Below, piece after piece: positions 1 to 10,266 of a stretch of 64,000 nt of DNA. Positions within the stretch are counted from its first letter, which is position 1, and each line of letters begins with the position of its first letter. This stretch comes from Tetrahymena elliotti 4EA. Lineage: Eukaryota; Ciliophora; Oligohymenophorea; Hymenostomatida; Tetrahymenidae. A program made the translations under genes and the position numbers. The stretch lies in assembly GCA_000231825.2 (NCBI GenBank), contig JH720371.1:93451-157450 (forward strand). Reading direction: 5' to 3'. The notes under the pieces were generated by a model. It worked only from the letters and a program-made list of their open reading frames with translations, did not search any database and was not told where the DNA came from.

Positions 1-585
1 CTTTATTTATTTATGAAATTGCTTCTTCAATTTTTTGAAGAATTCAATCAACAATTAATATAAAAAGTTTTTTTATTTTCTTTTTTCATCATCAAATTCA
101 TTAACTATTTTTTCAAATTGATAAATAAATCCCAATTCAGTCAATAATTGAAAATTTTATTTTAGGGAGTTTGGAAAATTTTCACCATTTCATTTTGGGA
201 TTTTGGCAGATTAAAGGATGGATTTATTTTCTTTTACAATTCATTCAATTTCAATTTGAAATTAGACATCATTAAAAAGTATTTTTTTTTACTCTTTAGT
301 TTTTTTATTTTGAATTTTTTAGGAAAATTAATATTATTTTCCTTGAAATATCTTGTTAAAATTTCTAAAATATGTTTGATTGGATACTTATTAATATATC
401 AAAATACTTAAAAAATAAAATTTTAAGTAATTTAAATCTTATTTTAAATTTCTAAATATCTCAAATGAAATCAAATCGGCATAACAAATTATATATTTAT
501 AGAATTTATACCAACAATCTCAAATATAATTTTTATTTTACCTTAGAAATTATTTTTATTTTACTATAGAAATTATTTTTATTAT
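1..585. other. AT-rich flank downstream of the surface-antigen gene
   Basis: No gene is visible here. From about position 100 the sequence resembles the flank at about 2890-3240, which lies in the same place relative to the second antigen copy. It is therefore the left part of a segmental duplication rather than unique sequence. Confidence 0.6.
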
Positions 586-1960
586 TCAAAGGAGTAAATA
601 TGTTCCTAAAAAAGCTAAAGCTGTAACTGTAGAAATTATCACACTACTAGTGTTAGCACTGACAGGAGGAGCAATACATGATGTTTTATCAGCACTTGCC
701 TTTACCTTACCTGAATCAGAGCCATTTGCATTACATACTGCACAATCTGCATCAGTCCAGTCAGTTTTTCTATCACATTTACCACCTGTAGGATTTGCGC
801 AACCTGTACCATAGGAATTAACATATTTTTTACCTTTACCACATGAAAGACAAAAATTTTCTGTAGCACTGGAAGGAGGTAAAGGACCAGCTAAACAAGA
901 TTCAACTTGACACTTATCCATTGAATCATTAGTCTTCCAAGAAAAGGCATTTGTAAGAGATCCGCAATCCTAACAGCTTCCGTTTTTGAAGCAGTCTACT
1001 TCATCACCTACAATACTTGGATTTTATACACATTTTGTTTAATCACTAGAAACATAGAATGCACCTTGTATTTAAGGACATGAATTACATAGTGTATCAT
1101 AAATACCTGTAAGTGGATAGGTTACTAAAGAGCAATCAACAATACTAAAAGTCATAGAATCTGCTTACTCCCAAGTACTTCCGCCAGATGGACCACATGT
1201 TTTAGAGTCAGTTTTAGAACTGCAGTAAGAGCTTCTTCCTTTAGCAGCTAAACTCAAGGCTAAAATTAAAGAGAAAAAGAGTAACTTTTTTGACATATTC
1301 ATTTATTTTATTTTTTATTTTTTTAATATTTTACTTTTAATATAATTAAAATATTATCAGTTTCTTTTTTGGTTAAAAAATTTAAATTAAAATTTTTTCT
1401 TCTCAAATCATCCATTACTTTTGAATGAATTATAGATACTTAATTATCTTTCTAAAGAATATATATATACCAATTAATTAAGTTTTCTTCTAATTTACCA
1501 AATTCGACTTAACATATAAAATTGAATTCAAAATCAGTAGTATTATTATGGTTTTAAAAATTTTCTTGTAAAATTTTTTAAAATAATTTCTTTGTAGGTC
1601 AATAACTAGAGGTGTTGGTGAAAAAAGAATAAGTGTTTATCTGTTATTAAAAATTAAAATTATTTTATAAAAACTGAAATATATATTGAAAGATTATAAT
1701 CATAAAATTGAATCGCAATTTATCTTTTGGTTTTATTAAAACATTTTCTAAAATGAAAATTTATTACTAAATTAAAAAATGTTTAGTATGAACAAAAAAT
1801 AAGAACTCTTACAGTACTAAAAAAATTCTAGATCTTTAAAAACATTTTATTTTCTAATTGTTAGAACAGATACTAATATTTATAGAAAGACAAATAGATT
1901 TATTTGATATCACAGATGATTTTTAATCAAAAATTTTAAATAAAAGGAATTAATTATTCA
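100..1960. repeat. Left copy of segmental tandem duplication
   Basis: The downstream flank (about 115-260), the antigen gene and the upstream flank (about 1370-1960) all have recognisable counterparts in the same order and orientation at about 2890-4180. Matching blocks include a stretch around 125 versus 2915 and an AT-rich block around 1460-1530 versus 3740-3810. The copies differ by many substitutions and small indels, so the duplication is not recent. Boundaries are approximate and judged by eye. Confidence 0.7.
586..1296 (-). CDS. Cysteine-rich GPI-anchored surface protein (immobilization-antigen type)
   Basis: This is a single-exon gene of 236 residues with TGA as its only stop and several TAA/TAG codons read as Gln. 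The N-terminus (MSKKLLFFSLILALSLA) is a secretory signal peptide. The body is rich in Cys, Thr, Ser and Asn, with paired-cysteine motifs such as CLSCGKG and DCAVCNA. The last ~20 residues (SSVIISTVTALAFLGTYLLL) are a short hydrophobic tail preceded by small residues, as expected for GPI attachment. This layout is typical of ciliate immobilization antigens, abundant coat proteins of the cell and ciliary surface. Its length is short compared with many family members, which carry several repeat units. The start is the first Met after an AT-rich leader and opens the signal peptide. A damaged paralogue lies about 2 kb away on the same strand. Exact antigen class cannot be assigned. Confidence 0.88.
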
Positions 1961-3291
1961 TACAAACAAAGAGGTAACTTAAATAAATAAATAATTTCAA
2001 AATAAAAGCAATATCAAAACTGCAAACTTCTTTTGAAGCATAAGACAAATAATACATAATTAATTTGGCTAGATTTTATTGAATATTGAAGTCTTATATT
2101 TACTTAGCTTTAAACTATAAAATTAGTAAAACATTAATAACTTTAACTCTTTCAAATCATTCGTTTGGGATTGGAGACAATTTAGAGTCAGATTAAATCC
2201 CTAATAGTATTGTTTCTAGTTTAAAAACTTTCAAAAATGTATGTTAAATAAATTTAAATTTCTAGCACAATATTTAATTATATATGAATAAGACTTTTAC
2301 ACTTCATATAAATACTGAGAGATAGATAATTTATTTGTAGAAGTCTTGAAAATTAACATAAATTTTCAATTCTAACTTTTCAAACAATGCAATAATACAA
2401 TGTAAGAATGAAATTTTATTTTACCTGAACCACCTTAAAACAATTAAGATTAACAATTAGATGAAGCTGATAATTTATCTTATTTGTCATATTCAGAAAT
2501 TTCTTATTCTTAGTCATCAAATAATGATGAATTTTAACTTATTATTTATGGCAAACTATTAAATAATTTTCTAAACTAAAAAAATTCAAAAATAGTAAAG
2601 ATTTATATCTTTAAAGATAAAATTTGTCAAGCAGTAAAAGAAGTTTTAGGAAATCTTTCTTTAATTAAATATTTGTATTTGGATTTACATATATGGATTC
2701 TTTTTATTGTTAAAAGATCTTAAATAATTAACAACTCATTTCCTTGTAAAATTGTAATATCAACTTAGAATTTGAAAGTGTTAACATAACCAATTCTTGA
2801 TATTTTTTAAATTTAATTGGTAATTAATGTTAAAAGTTTTTTTAAAAATTATAAAATTATTGTTTTCTTTTTTTCATAATAAAAAATTATTTTTAGAATA
2901 TTCAAAATTGATAAATAAATCCCAATTTAGTCAACAAATATATGAAATTTTGATTAGGAAGTTTGAAAAACTTTCACCATTTTAGGATGGATTTTGGTGC
3001 ATTAAAGGATGAATCTACTTTCTTTTACAATTCAAAATTTCAATTTGAAAGTAATGATTAAAAATAAAAATTAGTAATTTAAAATGTTTAATTGTAAATT
3101 TATATATCAACTACTTAAAAGATAAAATTTTAAGTAATTTAAATCTTATTTTGAATTTCTAAATATTTCTAATGAAATCAAAATGAAATAACACATTATA
3201 AATATAATTTATACCAACAATCTCAAATAGAATTTTTATTATTCAAAGTAGTAAATATGTTCCTAAAAAAAAGCTGTAACAGTAGAAATTA
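1297..3291. other. AT-rich spacer between the two antigen copies
   Basis: The part up to about 1960 is the upstream flank of the intact antigen gene and from about 2890 on it is the downstream flank of the second copy. The middle holds only a possible coding remnant at about 2410-2880, listed separately. Confidence 0.5.
2408..2880 (+). pseudogene. Possible LRR-like coding remnant
   Basis: One plus-strand frame stays free of TGA for about 155 codons. Its first part reads like a real acidic, polar protein segment (DEADNLSYLSYSEISYS) and later contains an LRR-like stretch (KEVLGNLSLIKYLYLDL). There is no ATG at its beginning, a TGA precedes it, and its second half becomes AT-driven Ile/Lys/Phe-rich sequence. 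I read it as a fragment of an LRR-type gene left between the two antigen copies. A chance open frame is possible in DNA of this composition. Confidence 0.28.
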
Positions 3292-4180
3292 TCATGCTAC
3301 TAGTGTTGTACTGGCTGGAGGAACAATACATGATGTTTTATCAGCACTTGCCTTTACCTTATCTAAATTAGGGCCATTTGCATTACGTGCTGTACAATCT
3401 GCATCAGTCCAGTCTGTTTTTCTATTGCATTTACCGCCTGTAGGATTTGCACAACATGAATTACCTTTATCACATGAAAGACAAAAATTTTCTGTAACAC
3501 TGGAAGGGGGTAAAGGACCAGCTGAACAATAACTAATTTTACAGTTATTACTTGATGGTAAGGCTACAATTAAAGAGAAAAAGAGTAACTTTTTCAACAT
3601 ATTAATTTTTTATTTTTTCAGTATTTAATTAAAATGTTATGAATTTCATTTTGGTTAAATTTAAAGTATAATTTTTCCTTATAAAATCTTCTATAACTTT
3701 TCAATAAATTATAGATACTTAATTATTTCTTTCAAAATAATATATATATACCAATTAATTAAGTATTATTCTAATTTGCCAAATTCGACTTAACATATAA
3801 AATTGATATCAAAATTAGTAATATTATTCTGGTTTTAAAATTTTGCTTGTAAAATTAAAAAAAAATAATTTGTTTAAGATCAATAAATAGAGGTGATGAG
3901 GAAAAAAATGAGTAAATAGCAGCTATTGAATATTAAAATCATTTCATAAAAGCAGATATTGAAAAATTATTATTTTAAAATTGAATCTCAATTTATCATT
4001 TGATTTTATTAAAACCTTTTCTAAATTAAAAATTTATTACTAAATTGAAAAATTTTTAATATGTACAAGAAATAAGAACTCTTCCAATCATAAAAAATAT
4101 CAGATATTTTATTTTTTAATTTGTATTAAATATTTATAGAAAGATAGATTTATTTAATATCCCTTTCTTTTAGTTTTTAT
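2890..4180. repeat. Right copy of segmental tandem duplication
   Basis: Counterpart of about 100-1960. It is shorter mainly because the antigen gene inside has lost a large internal segment. The upstream flank (about 3650-4180) matches about 1370-1960 well, including the block around 3740-3810. Boundaries are approximate. Confidence 0.7.
3292..3600 (-). pseudogene. Decayed surface-antigen paralogue without GPI signal
   Basis: The frame encodes 102 residues: the same signal peptide (MLKKLLFFSLIVALPSS) and then directly the C-terminal cysteine module (CSAGPLPPSS, GGKCNRKTDWTDADC). About 100 residues present between these parts in the 586-1296 gene are missing. A single-base length change in the Ser/Thr-rich segment shifts the frame into an early TGA. 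The DNA just downstream still resembles the GPI tail of the intact gene, but out of frame and with a second small deletion. If translated, the product would be a short secreted protein with no membrane anchor. Some paired cysteines are also lost (CTARNANG instead of CAVCNANG). I call it a pseudogene; a functional secreted derivative cannot be excluded. Confidence 0.75.
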
Positions 4181-4840
4181 TTGATACATTTTATGAGCAC
4201 ACTAAATTCAAAAATGTACCATCTATAATGGGATTTTATATATTCATTTGGTTAATACTATAAATTTTATATACATAATAATTATTATCTATTTAAAGTA
4301 TTTTGAAAAGCCAAACAAAATGAAAAAAAAAAAAAATTTGAAGTTAGATAAAGAGAAGTTTTTTTAAATTTGATTTTAAATTTTTTGAATGGTTAAAACC
4401 TTCTATATGTATTAATTTCCTTATAGAAACTTTAATTTTAAGGAATAAATTACTACTTACCAATAATTGTTAAGTAATTTTTATTAAAGAGAAAAGATAT
4501 TTCAATAAAAAATATGCATTTGAGTATTGTATTCTTTTGCTTATTAATTTATTAATCTAAAATTATTTTTTTATTTATTTTTATTGAGGTAAGGTTAAAT
4601 ATTTTATTTACAACATTTAATGTCTCAGTAGTCTTCATATTTAAAAAGAAAAATAAAATCTAATAATTTATTTTTTTCTTTAGGGAAATTCACTTTTTAA
4701 TGAATAAAATTAAATTTAATAACATTTTGTTTTGAAAAATGTTAATAAATTTTGTTTTGAAAAATGTTAATAAATTTTGTTTTGAAAAATGTTAATAAAT
4801 TTTGTTTACAAAAATAAAAATAGCATAAATTTTAAATATA
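3601..4840. other. AT-rich spacer with duplicated flank and a short tandem repeat
   Basis: Positions 3601-4180 belong to the segmental duplication. The remainder is AT-rich with a 25-bp tandem repeat just downstream of the stop of the next minus-strand gene. No gene is seen. Confidence 0.5.
4725..4799. repeat. 25-bp perfect tandem repeat, three copies
   Basis: Three identical head-to-tail 25-bp units (4725-4749, 4750-4774, 4775-4799), each starting TTTTGTTTTG, followed by a partial fourth. It lies about 40 bp beyond the TGA of the large minus-strand gene, in its 3' flank. The perfect identity suggests recent expansion. Confidence 0.9.
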
Positions 4841-7800
4841 TCAATAATATTGTATGTATGAGTAATATGTAAAATTTGAGAAACTATCCCTTTAGAAAAT
4901 TAAATATTATATCATTTCTTCATAACTTGAAAATATTTTTACAATTTCTTTATTTTTATGCATGTATGATTAACTTTATTAGATTTATTCGCCCTCAAAA
5001 TATTACTCAGCATTTTGGGTTTAAAATATGAGAATTTAAATATTGAATTTAAATAATATCTTTTTTAAATGCTTAAATAGTTTATCTTCTAAAAAACTTA
5101 ACGACTTAGCTTGATAAATAATAAATTTCAAAGATTTCGAATATTCTTATCCGCCTAATTTCTTGCTAATATATTATTTTTGAGCTTCAAAATTTTAATT
5201 GAGCTTTTTGTTTATTTAGTTAAGGTTAGTTTTTGATATTTTAAAGGTAAATTGCTTTTATACTAGTTGATCTAAAGCCTTTCTAACAAAATCATAAAAA
5301 AAATACTTCTCAAATTATATTTCATTTTTTCTTTTATGAAAAAAATGTTTCTAAAAATATTTATAAACCTAATTATTGAAATGAGCAAATTATTTATTCA
5401 GAGATTATTTCTAATTATATTTTATTTCTTCTTTATGCTAAGATTTATCTTTTTAATTTTGATTATTTTATTATTACACTAGTATATTTTGTAAATAAAA
5501 AGAGTTATCTTAGTTATTAGCTTATTTTTCATTGTTTTATGGCTTAATATTAGTATAGTTTTGAAGTGTTTATGCTTAATTCAGGTCTGAAATAAAAAAC
5601 TTTTTCAAAGTTTTGTTGATTTATTATCTATTTTTATTCTTTCTTTCTTCTTATTCATTTTTAATATCTCTAAAATGTTGTGAAATATTCATTTGCAAGT
5701 TTTTTAAAGATACAATTTCACTGTTTAAGGATTTATCAAATTTGTAATCATAGTTTTAATACTTGTAGGTATTTGATTGAGGGATATTTATTTTATCAAA
5801 AATATTATCTTGGAATTATCTATATAAATTAGAATTAATTAATTGAACATTCTAAATGATGCACTTTTCTTCTTAATCAAAAGAAAACAAACATATTTTA
5901 TCATCCTTTTTATTAAGAACTAATTATGATAATTCTTATAAAAATTATCTCTAATTATTAGAAAGATATTTTATTTTATTAAACTGGTTGTAATCTTCTA
6001 AATTGTTTTAGTTTACTAAAGAACTATTTACCAGACAAGAATTCTGCTTGATATTCAAATCAAAACAAACAGCAATTTAAAATTATAAATTTTTATTAAA
6101 TCTGGAGTATTCTTCATTTAAAATTGAATCTTTTATTTTAAAAACATCAAAAATTTCTTTCAACTTAAAAAAAATTCTGAATGGTAGATTAGAAGCCATA
6201 TTTTAGCTACCCTCAAACAAGGATGTCAAAATTTCTGCAGCTTTCTTGTATTTCTTTGTAAATATAAAATACTCAGACAGACTATAAAGGAAAAGTTAGT
6301 GCAGCATTTACTGAAGAGTTTTTAAATTTATTTTATCATTTTAAAATTTAATTTCAAAAACTTTGCTGTATAAATTTTATAATTGATTATTTAATAATTA
6401 AAAATCTGATTATTAAATTTTTTAGTTTTTATTTTTATTGTTTAAAAAGCTTTACAAAAAGCATTAATTTACTAAGTCTTGCTTTTAGCTGAGAAAAATC
6501 CTTTAAGAGATTTCAAAACTATTTTGCAGATCATTAAATTCATTGTTATGATTGTTTTATGTGACATATACTTGATCAGTTTAATCTAAGTTGAAATTTT
6601 TATTAGAGCTTTGCTTACTTAATTAATTTTTCAATTAACTAATCATAAATTTATTTGATCGTGTTGGTGATTGTTAATTAAAATCAGCAAAAAAACTTGA
6701 TCGGCCTAAATTTCTTTGAGTTTCATCTTAATTGTTTTCTTTTAAATTTTATCTGCTTTTAAAATTTTAAGAAATATTTTCTTAAGTTTTTGAACATCTT
6801 GGAATTTTAAAGTTTTTAAGAATGGTTTAAGCTTCAGTAAATTTTTATTTTGCTTTAAAATTCTAATATTAGTTATAGTAGCATTTAGAAATTAAACAAT
6901 TCATAAAAATTTTGAGATATGAAAAATCTTGATTATTATTTAATAATTTAACTTATTATTTTACTAATTTTTTGATCTCATTCCAAAAATAAAATCCTTT
7001 TTGGGGTTATTTTGTTTTTTATAAGGAAGAATCATAATTCTCCTAAAAGGTTATCAAAGTTATTATATAATTTTGCTATCTAAACATTAAATTTAAAAGA
7101 AGCTCTTAGACTTACATTCTATCTTCAAATTATTTCATTTACTAGCCATATTAATTTTTATTCTAAAAAAATTGGTTTTAAAGAGTCTCCTTTTAATAAA
7201 ATTATCCAATAATTTTCTCACTTTTTTATTTTTTTTCATCAAGATTTTAGCTTGATTTATTAAATTGGCTTTTTGTTGAGGGTGTGAGATTTTTTTAATT
7301 AATTGAATTATTATAACTCTTTGATAGAGAGTCTATTCTTTAATTATTATCTTCTGAGAAAGAGTACTACAAGAGCATATTTAGATAAATAGAATCGGGG
7401 TTATTATTTACATATGCTGATATTTCATACTTAGCATACATTATTGATAATGAGAAGTGTTCTAATGCCTCAAAGTAATGCTGTTGATTAAGCAATATGC
7501 AACCAATATTGTTATGCGTAATTCCAGCTGCATTATAGTTCTTAAATTTTGTAAAAAAATCTACTTTTTTGCTCAAACTGATCAGATTTTTATCTTCATT
7601 TTCTGTAAAAAAGCTTTCTGAAGTATACATGATCATCTCAAATAAATCTTAAAAACTCTAATAAAGTTAATAAGTTTCTTTTGACAGAAAAATAAATTAG
7701 GCTTTTTCCTCATATTTTTTAATTATTTCACAAATATCAACAAGTTCCTTCAGCTAATTAATTTATTCTAAAGTTTATGTCATTCTGATGATAGGTTTAT

Positions 7801-9403
7801 CAATTTGAGTTTATATCTAAATTGAATAAATAACTGTAATAAACAGAATAATTAAACTTAATCCTATCAAAGTAACTTACACAATAATAAATAAAGTAGA
7901 AAAGAAATTAAGTAATTTTATTGTTTAGGCTTTCAAATCCTCATCTGAAATTATATTGATTTATAGATAAGCATATTCAAGTAGTAATCCTTGTTATTAA
8001 GTATATTTTTTTATTATTTTAGGGATTTAATCATATAATATAACTGGGTTTAAAATAGCTTTGTAAGTTGTTCCATTTCTTTTGTAATCCATTATAAAAA
8101 CCTTTTTACTTAATTCAATCATTTACAAAATATTAGCATAGCCATCTTTTTCTTGTTAGAAAACCCAAGTATTATAATTTTCTACTATATATTTTCTTAT
8201 TTATGAAGCCTAATCTTAATCTTCCAAATATTGAAGTTCGATATTTTAAAAATTATCAGCTTCTGACATATTTGAATAATTGTTCTTTATCTTCGAGTTA
8301 AAAAATATTTAATGAGTTCTTGGATCAATTACATAATACTATTTAGAACTTTAGATAATATTTTGAAAGTAATTGTACATATTAGAGAGCCTCAAAAGAA
8401 TACACTAAACATGATTAATTTCAATACTTTATGTGACTTAATTATAAAACATACCTCTTTAACAAACGTACTATGATAAATATGGAGGTATTGCAGAGAC
8501 AGATATTTAAGGAGGATTCATAAATACTGAAGTTTAATTTAAAGCATTCATATAAAAGAATCTACAGATTGGATTGTAATTAAATAATCCTTTAGGACAA
8601 TCAGATAAGTCTAGCTTAACATTGAGTGAACTATTAACGTAGTTAGTAAAAGCAATACCAGTTTATGAACTAAATACTTGCATCTAAATATATGGAAGAG
8701 TTACTAAATTAGAAATATTTTGTTATCTTTAATAATAAATGCTATTAGCAATAGGTATTAGTCTTGTAAAATTGTATAAAGTATATTATCCTAAGTAATC
8801 TAATTAGTCTATTTCTGTTGCATTCTATTGATACCTAATTTAATAGAAATTGATTACTTGCTTGAATGTAAAGTTAAATATGAAAAAAATAAGAATAAAT
8901 CTTTAACCTTTATTAATAAGGCTTACAAACCACAATATTTATAATTAAAATTCTTTCAGAAATAATCTTTTCGAACATATAATTTTTTTATTCTTTTTGA
9001 TTAAAAAATTAGTAATTATATATAAATCGTACCAACTATTTAGAAGATTTTAGTTTTCTGTAATCAAAATATTTAGATCAGGATTTATTTATGATTAGTA
9101 TGTTTTCATTATATTTAAAATACTAGGTGTAAAGTTATTATTTGATTTCACTTAGCCTTGAATTATCTTATCATGAAATGAATTTATGATATTTAAGCTT
9201 ATTGGAATCTTAAATATCTCGAGGCTTAGTCTTAATGATATTATAGATTAAATATTGCTACTAAATTATATTTCATTCTAAAAGATGTTTTCTCCATACT
9301 CATTCAAGTACTATTTGGTATATAAAAGGGCTATTTGTAAGCTAGTGATTGCTAAAGCAAAAATAAAGAGAATCTGAAGTACTAAAATAGCAACTATTTT
9401 CAT
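4841..9403 (-). CDS. Large two-TM protein with Cache-like ectodomain and TPR-containing cytoplasmic part
   Basis: The frame is continuous for 1520 residues in one exon, with very many TAA/TAG Gln codons and no internal TGA. Residues ~4-26 (ILVLQILFIFALAITSLQIA) form a first membrane helix. Residues ~28-494 appear extracytoplasmic. Within them, YNPICRFFYMNAL near residue 277 recalls the [DP]xxCRxWY-type motif of Cache sensor domains. A second helix lies at ~496-522 (STLFIIVQVTLIGLSLIILF). The cytoplasmic part is Gln/Asn/Lys-rich. A TPR-like unit near 620-655 (HNNIGCILLNQQHYFEALEH) is clear, and a weaker one lies near 1040 (YFIFTKKYKKAAEILTSLF). The C-terminus could be a degenerate von Willebrand A-type fold, which is only an inference. 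Large Cache/TPR membrane proteins are an expanded ciliate group, so a signal-sensing or scaffold role is plausible but not shown. A short hydrophobic stretch near residue 170 might be an extra membrane segment. Confidence 0.82.
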
Positions 9404-10266
9404 GTTTAGTTATTTAAACTATCTTTTGAGTTTAAAAACACTTTTTGCCTTGTATTTTATTTTTAATTGCAAAAATCTGATTTACTTTTTTATTAATTTA
9501 ATTTACAGTTGTCATCAAAAATTCAATAAATGTTGTTGTTTAGTCGAATCATAATCTTTTTTGATAATTATATTCCTATTCAAATTTTTAGATATTAATA
9601 TTTCGAATAATCAAAAATTATTTTTCCTAAAATTAGAAATTAATTAGCTAAAAATGTATGAACAAAGAATTAGTATTTCACATAAGAATACTATTTTAAA
9701 CATAATTCATTCATATATAATTTGTAATTATCTTATTTTAAATCATTCAAAAATTTAAAAAGAAGACTATGAGTATATTCATTTTATACACTTAAAAGCA
9801 TCTTCAAACTCCTAATTAATTATCTACAAAAAAAAAAATTATATGGTTTTTGATTACATTTTAAAAGAAAAAAAATTTTTTAAGTAAATTTGAAATATTA
9901 AAATAATAAGGTAAATTAAATAAACTAAATTTTAAGCTTGGAATTTTAATACTAATTAATAAAGATAAATAAACTAATAATTTTTAATAGCTTTATTTAA
10001 TTTATATGATATATCTCTTTAATAATATGATTATTTTGTTTTTTTATTCTTTTTTAAGAGAATTTGATCTAAATTTTAAACAAGTTTCAAATATTGCTTG
10101 ATAGAAATAGAAATATTTTTTTTAATAAACATCATCATTTTAACCTTTTACTATTATTTTGAGAATTTAGGTTGCGTATTTTAATTTTGTTTTTGAATAT
10201 CTTTTCAAGATAATTAAATATTTAAGAATTGGTTTGAGGAGGATTATTACTAGTAGGAGCAGTAGC
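9404..10266. other. Intergenic AT-rich sequence, nothing recognised
   Basis: This is the upstream region of the 4841-9403 gene and the 3' flank of the Gln-rich gene. I see no long frame, repeat or RNA gene in it. Confidence 0.5.

Noticed and set aside
3257..3532. Plus-strand frame of 91 codons
   Set aside because: It lies opposite the decayed antigen copy and reflects its codon pattern; the minus strand has signal peptide and cysteine motifs.
8880..8930. Possible GT-AG intron of 47 nt inside the Cache/TPR gene
   Set aside because: Removing 47 nt would shift the frame, while the unspliced frame stays open for the entire remaining gene.
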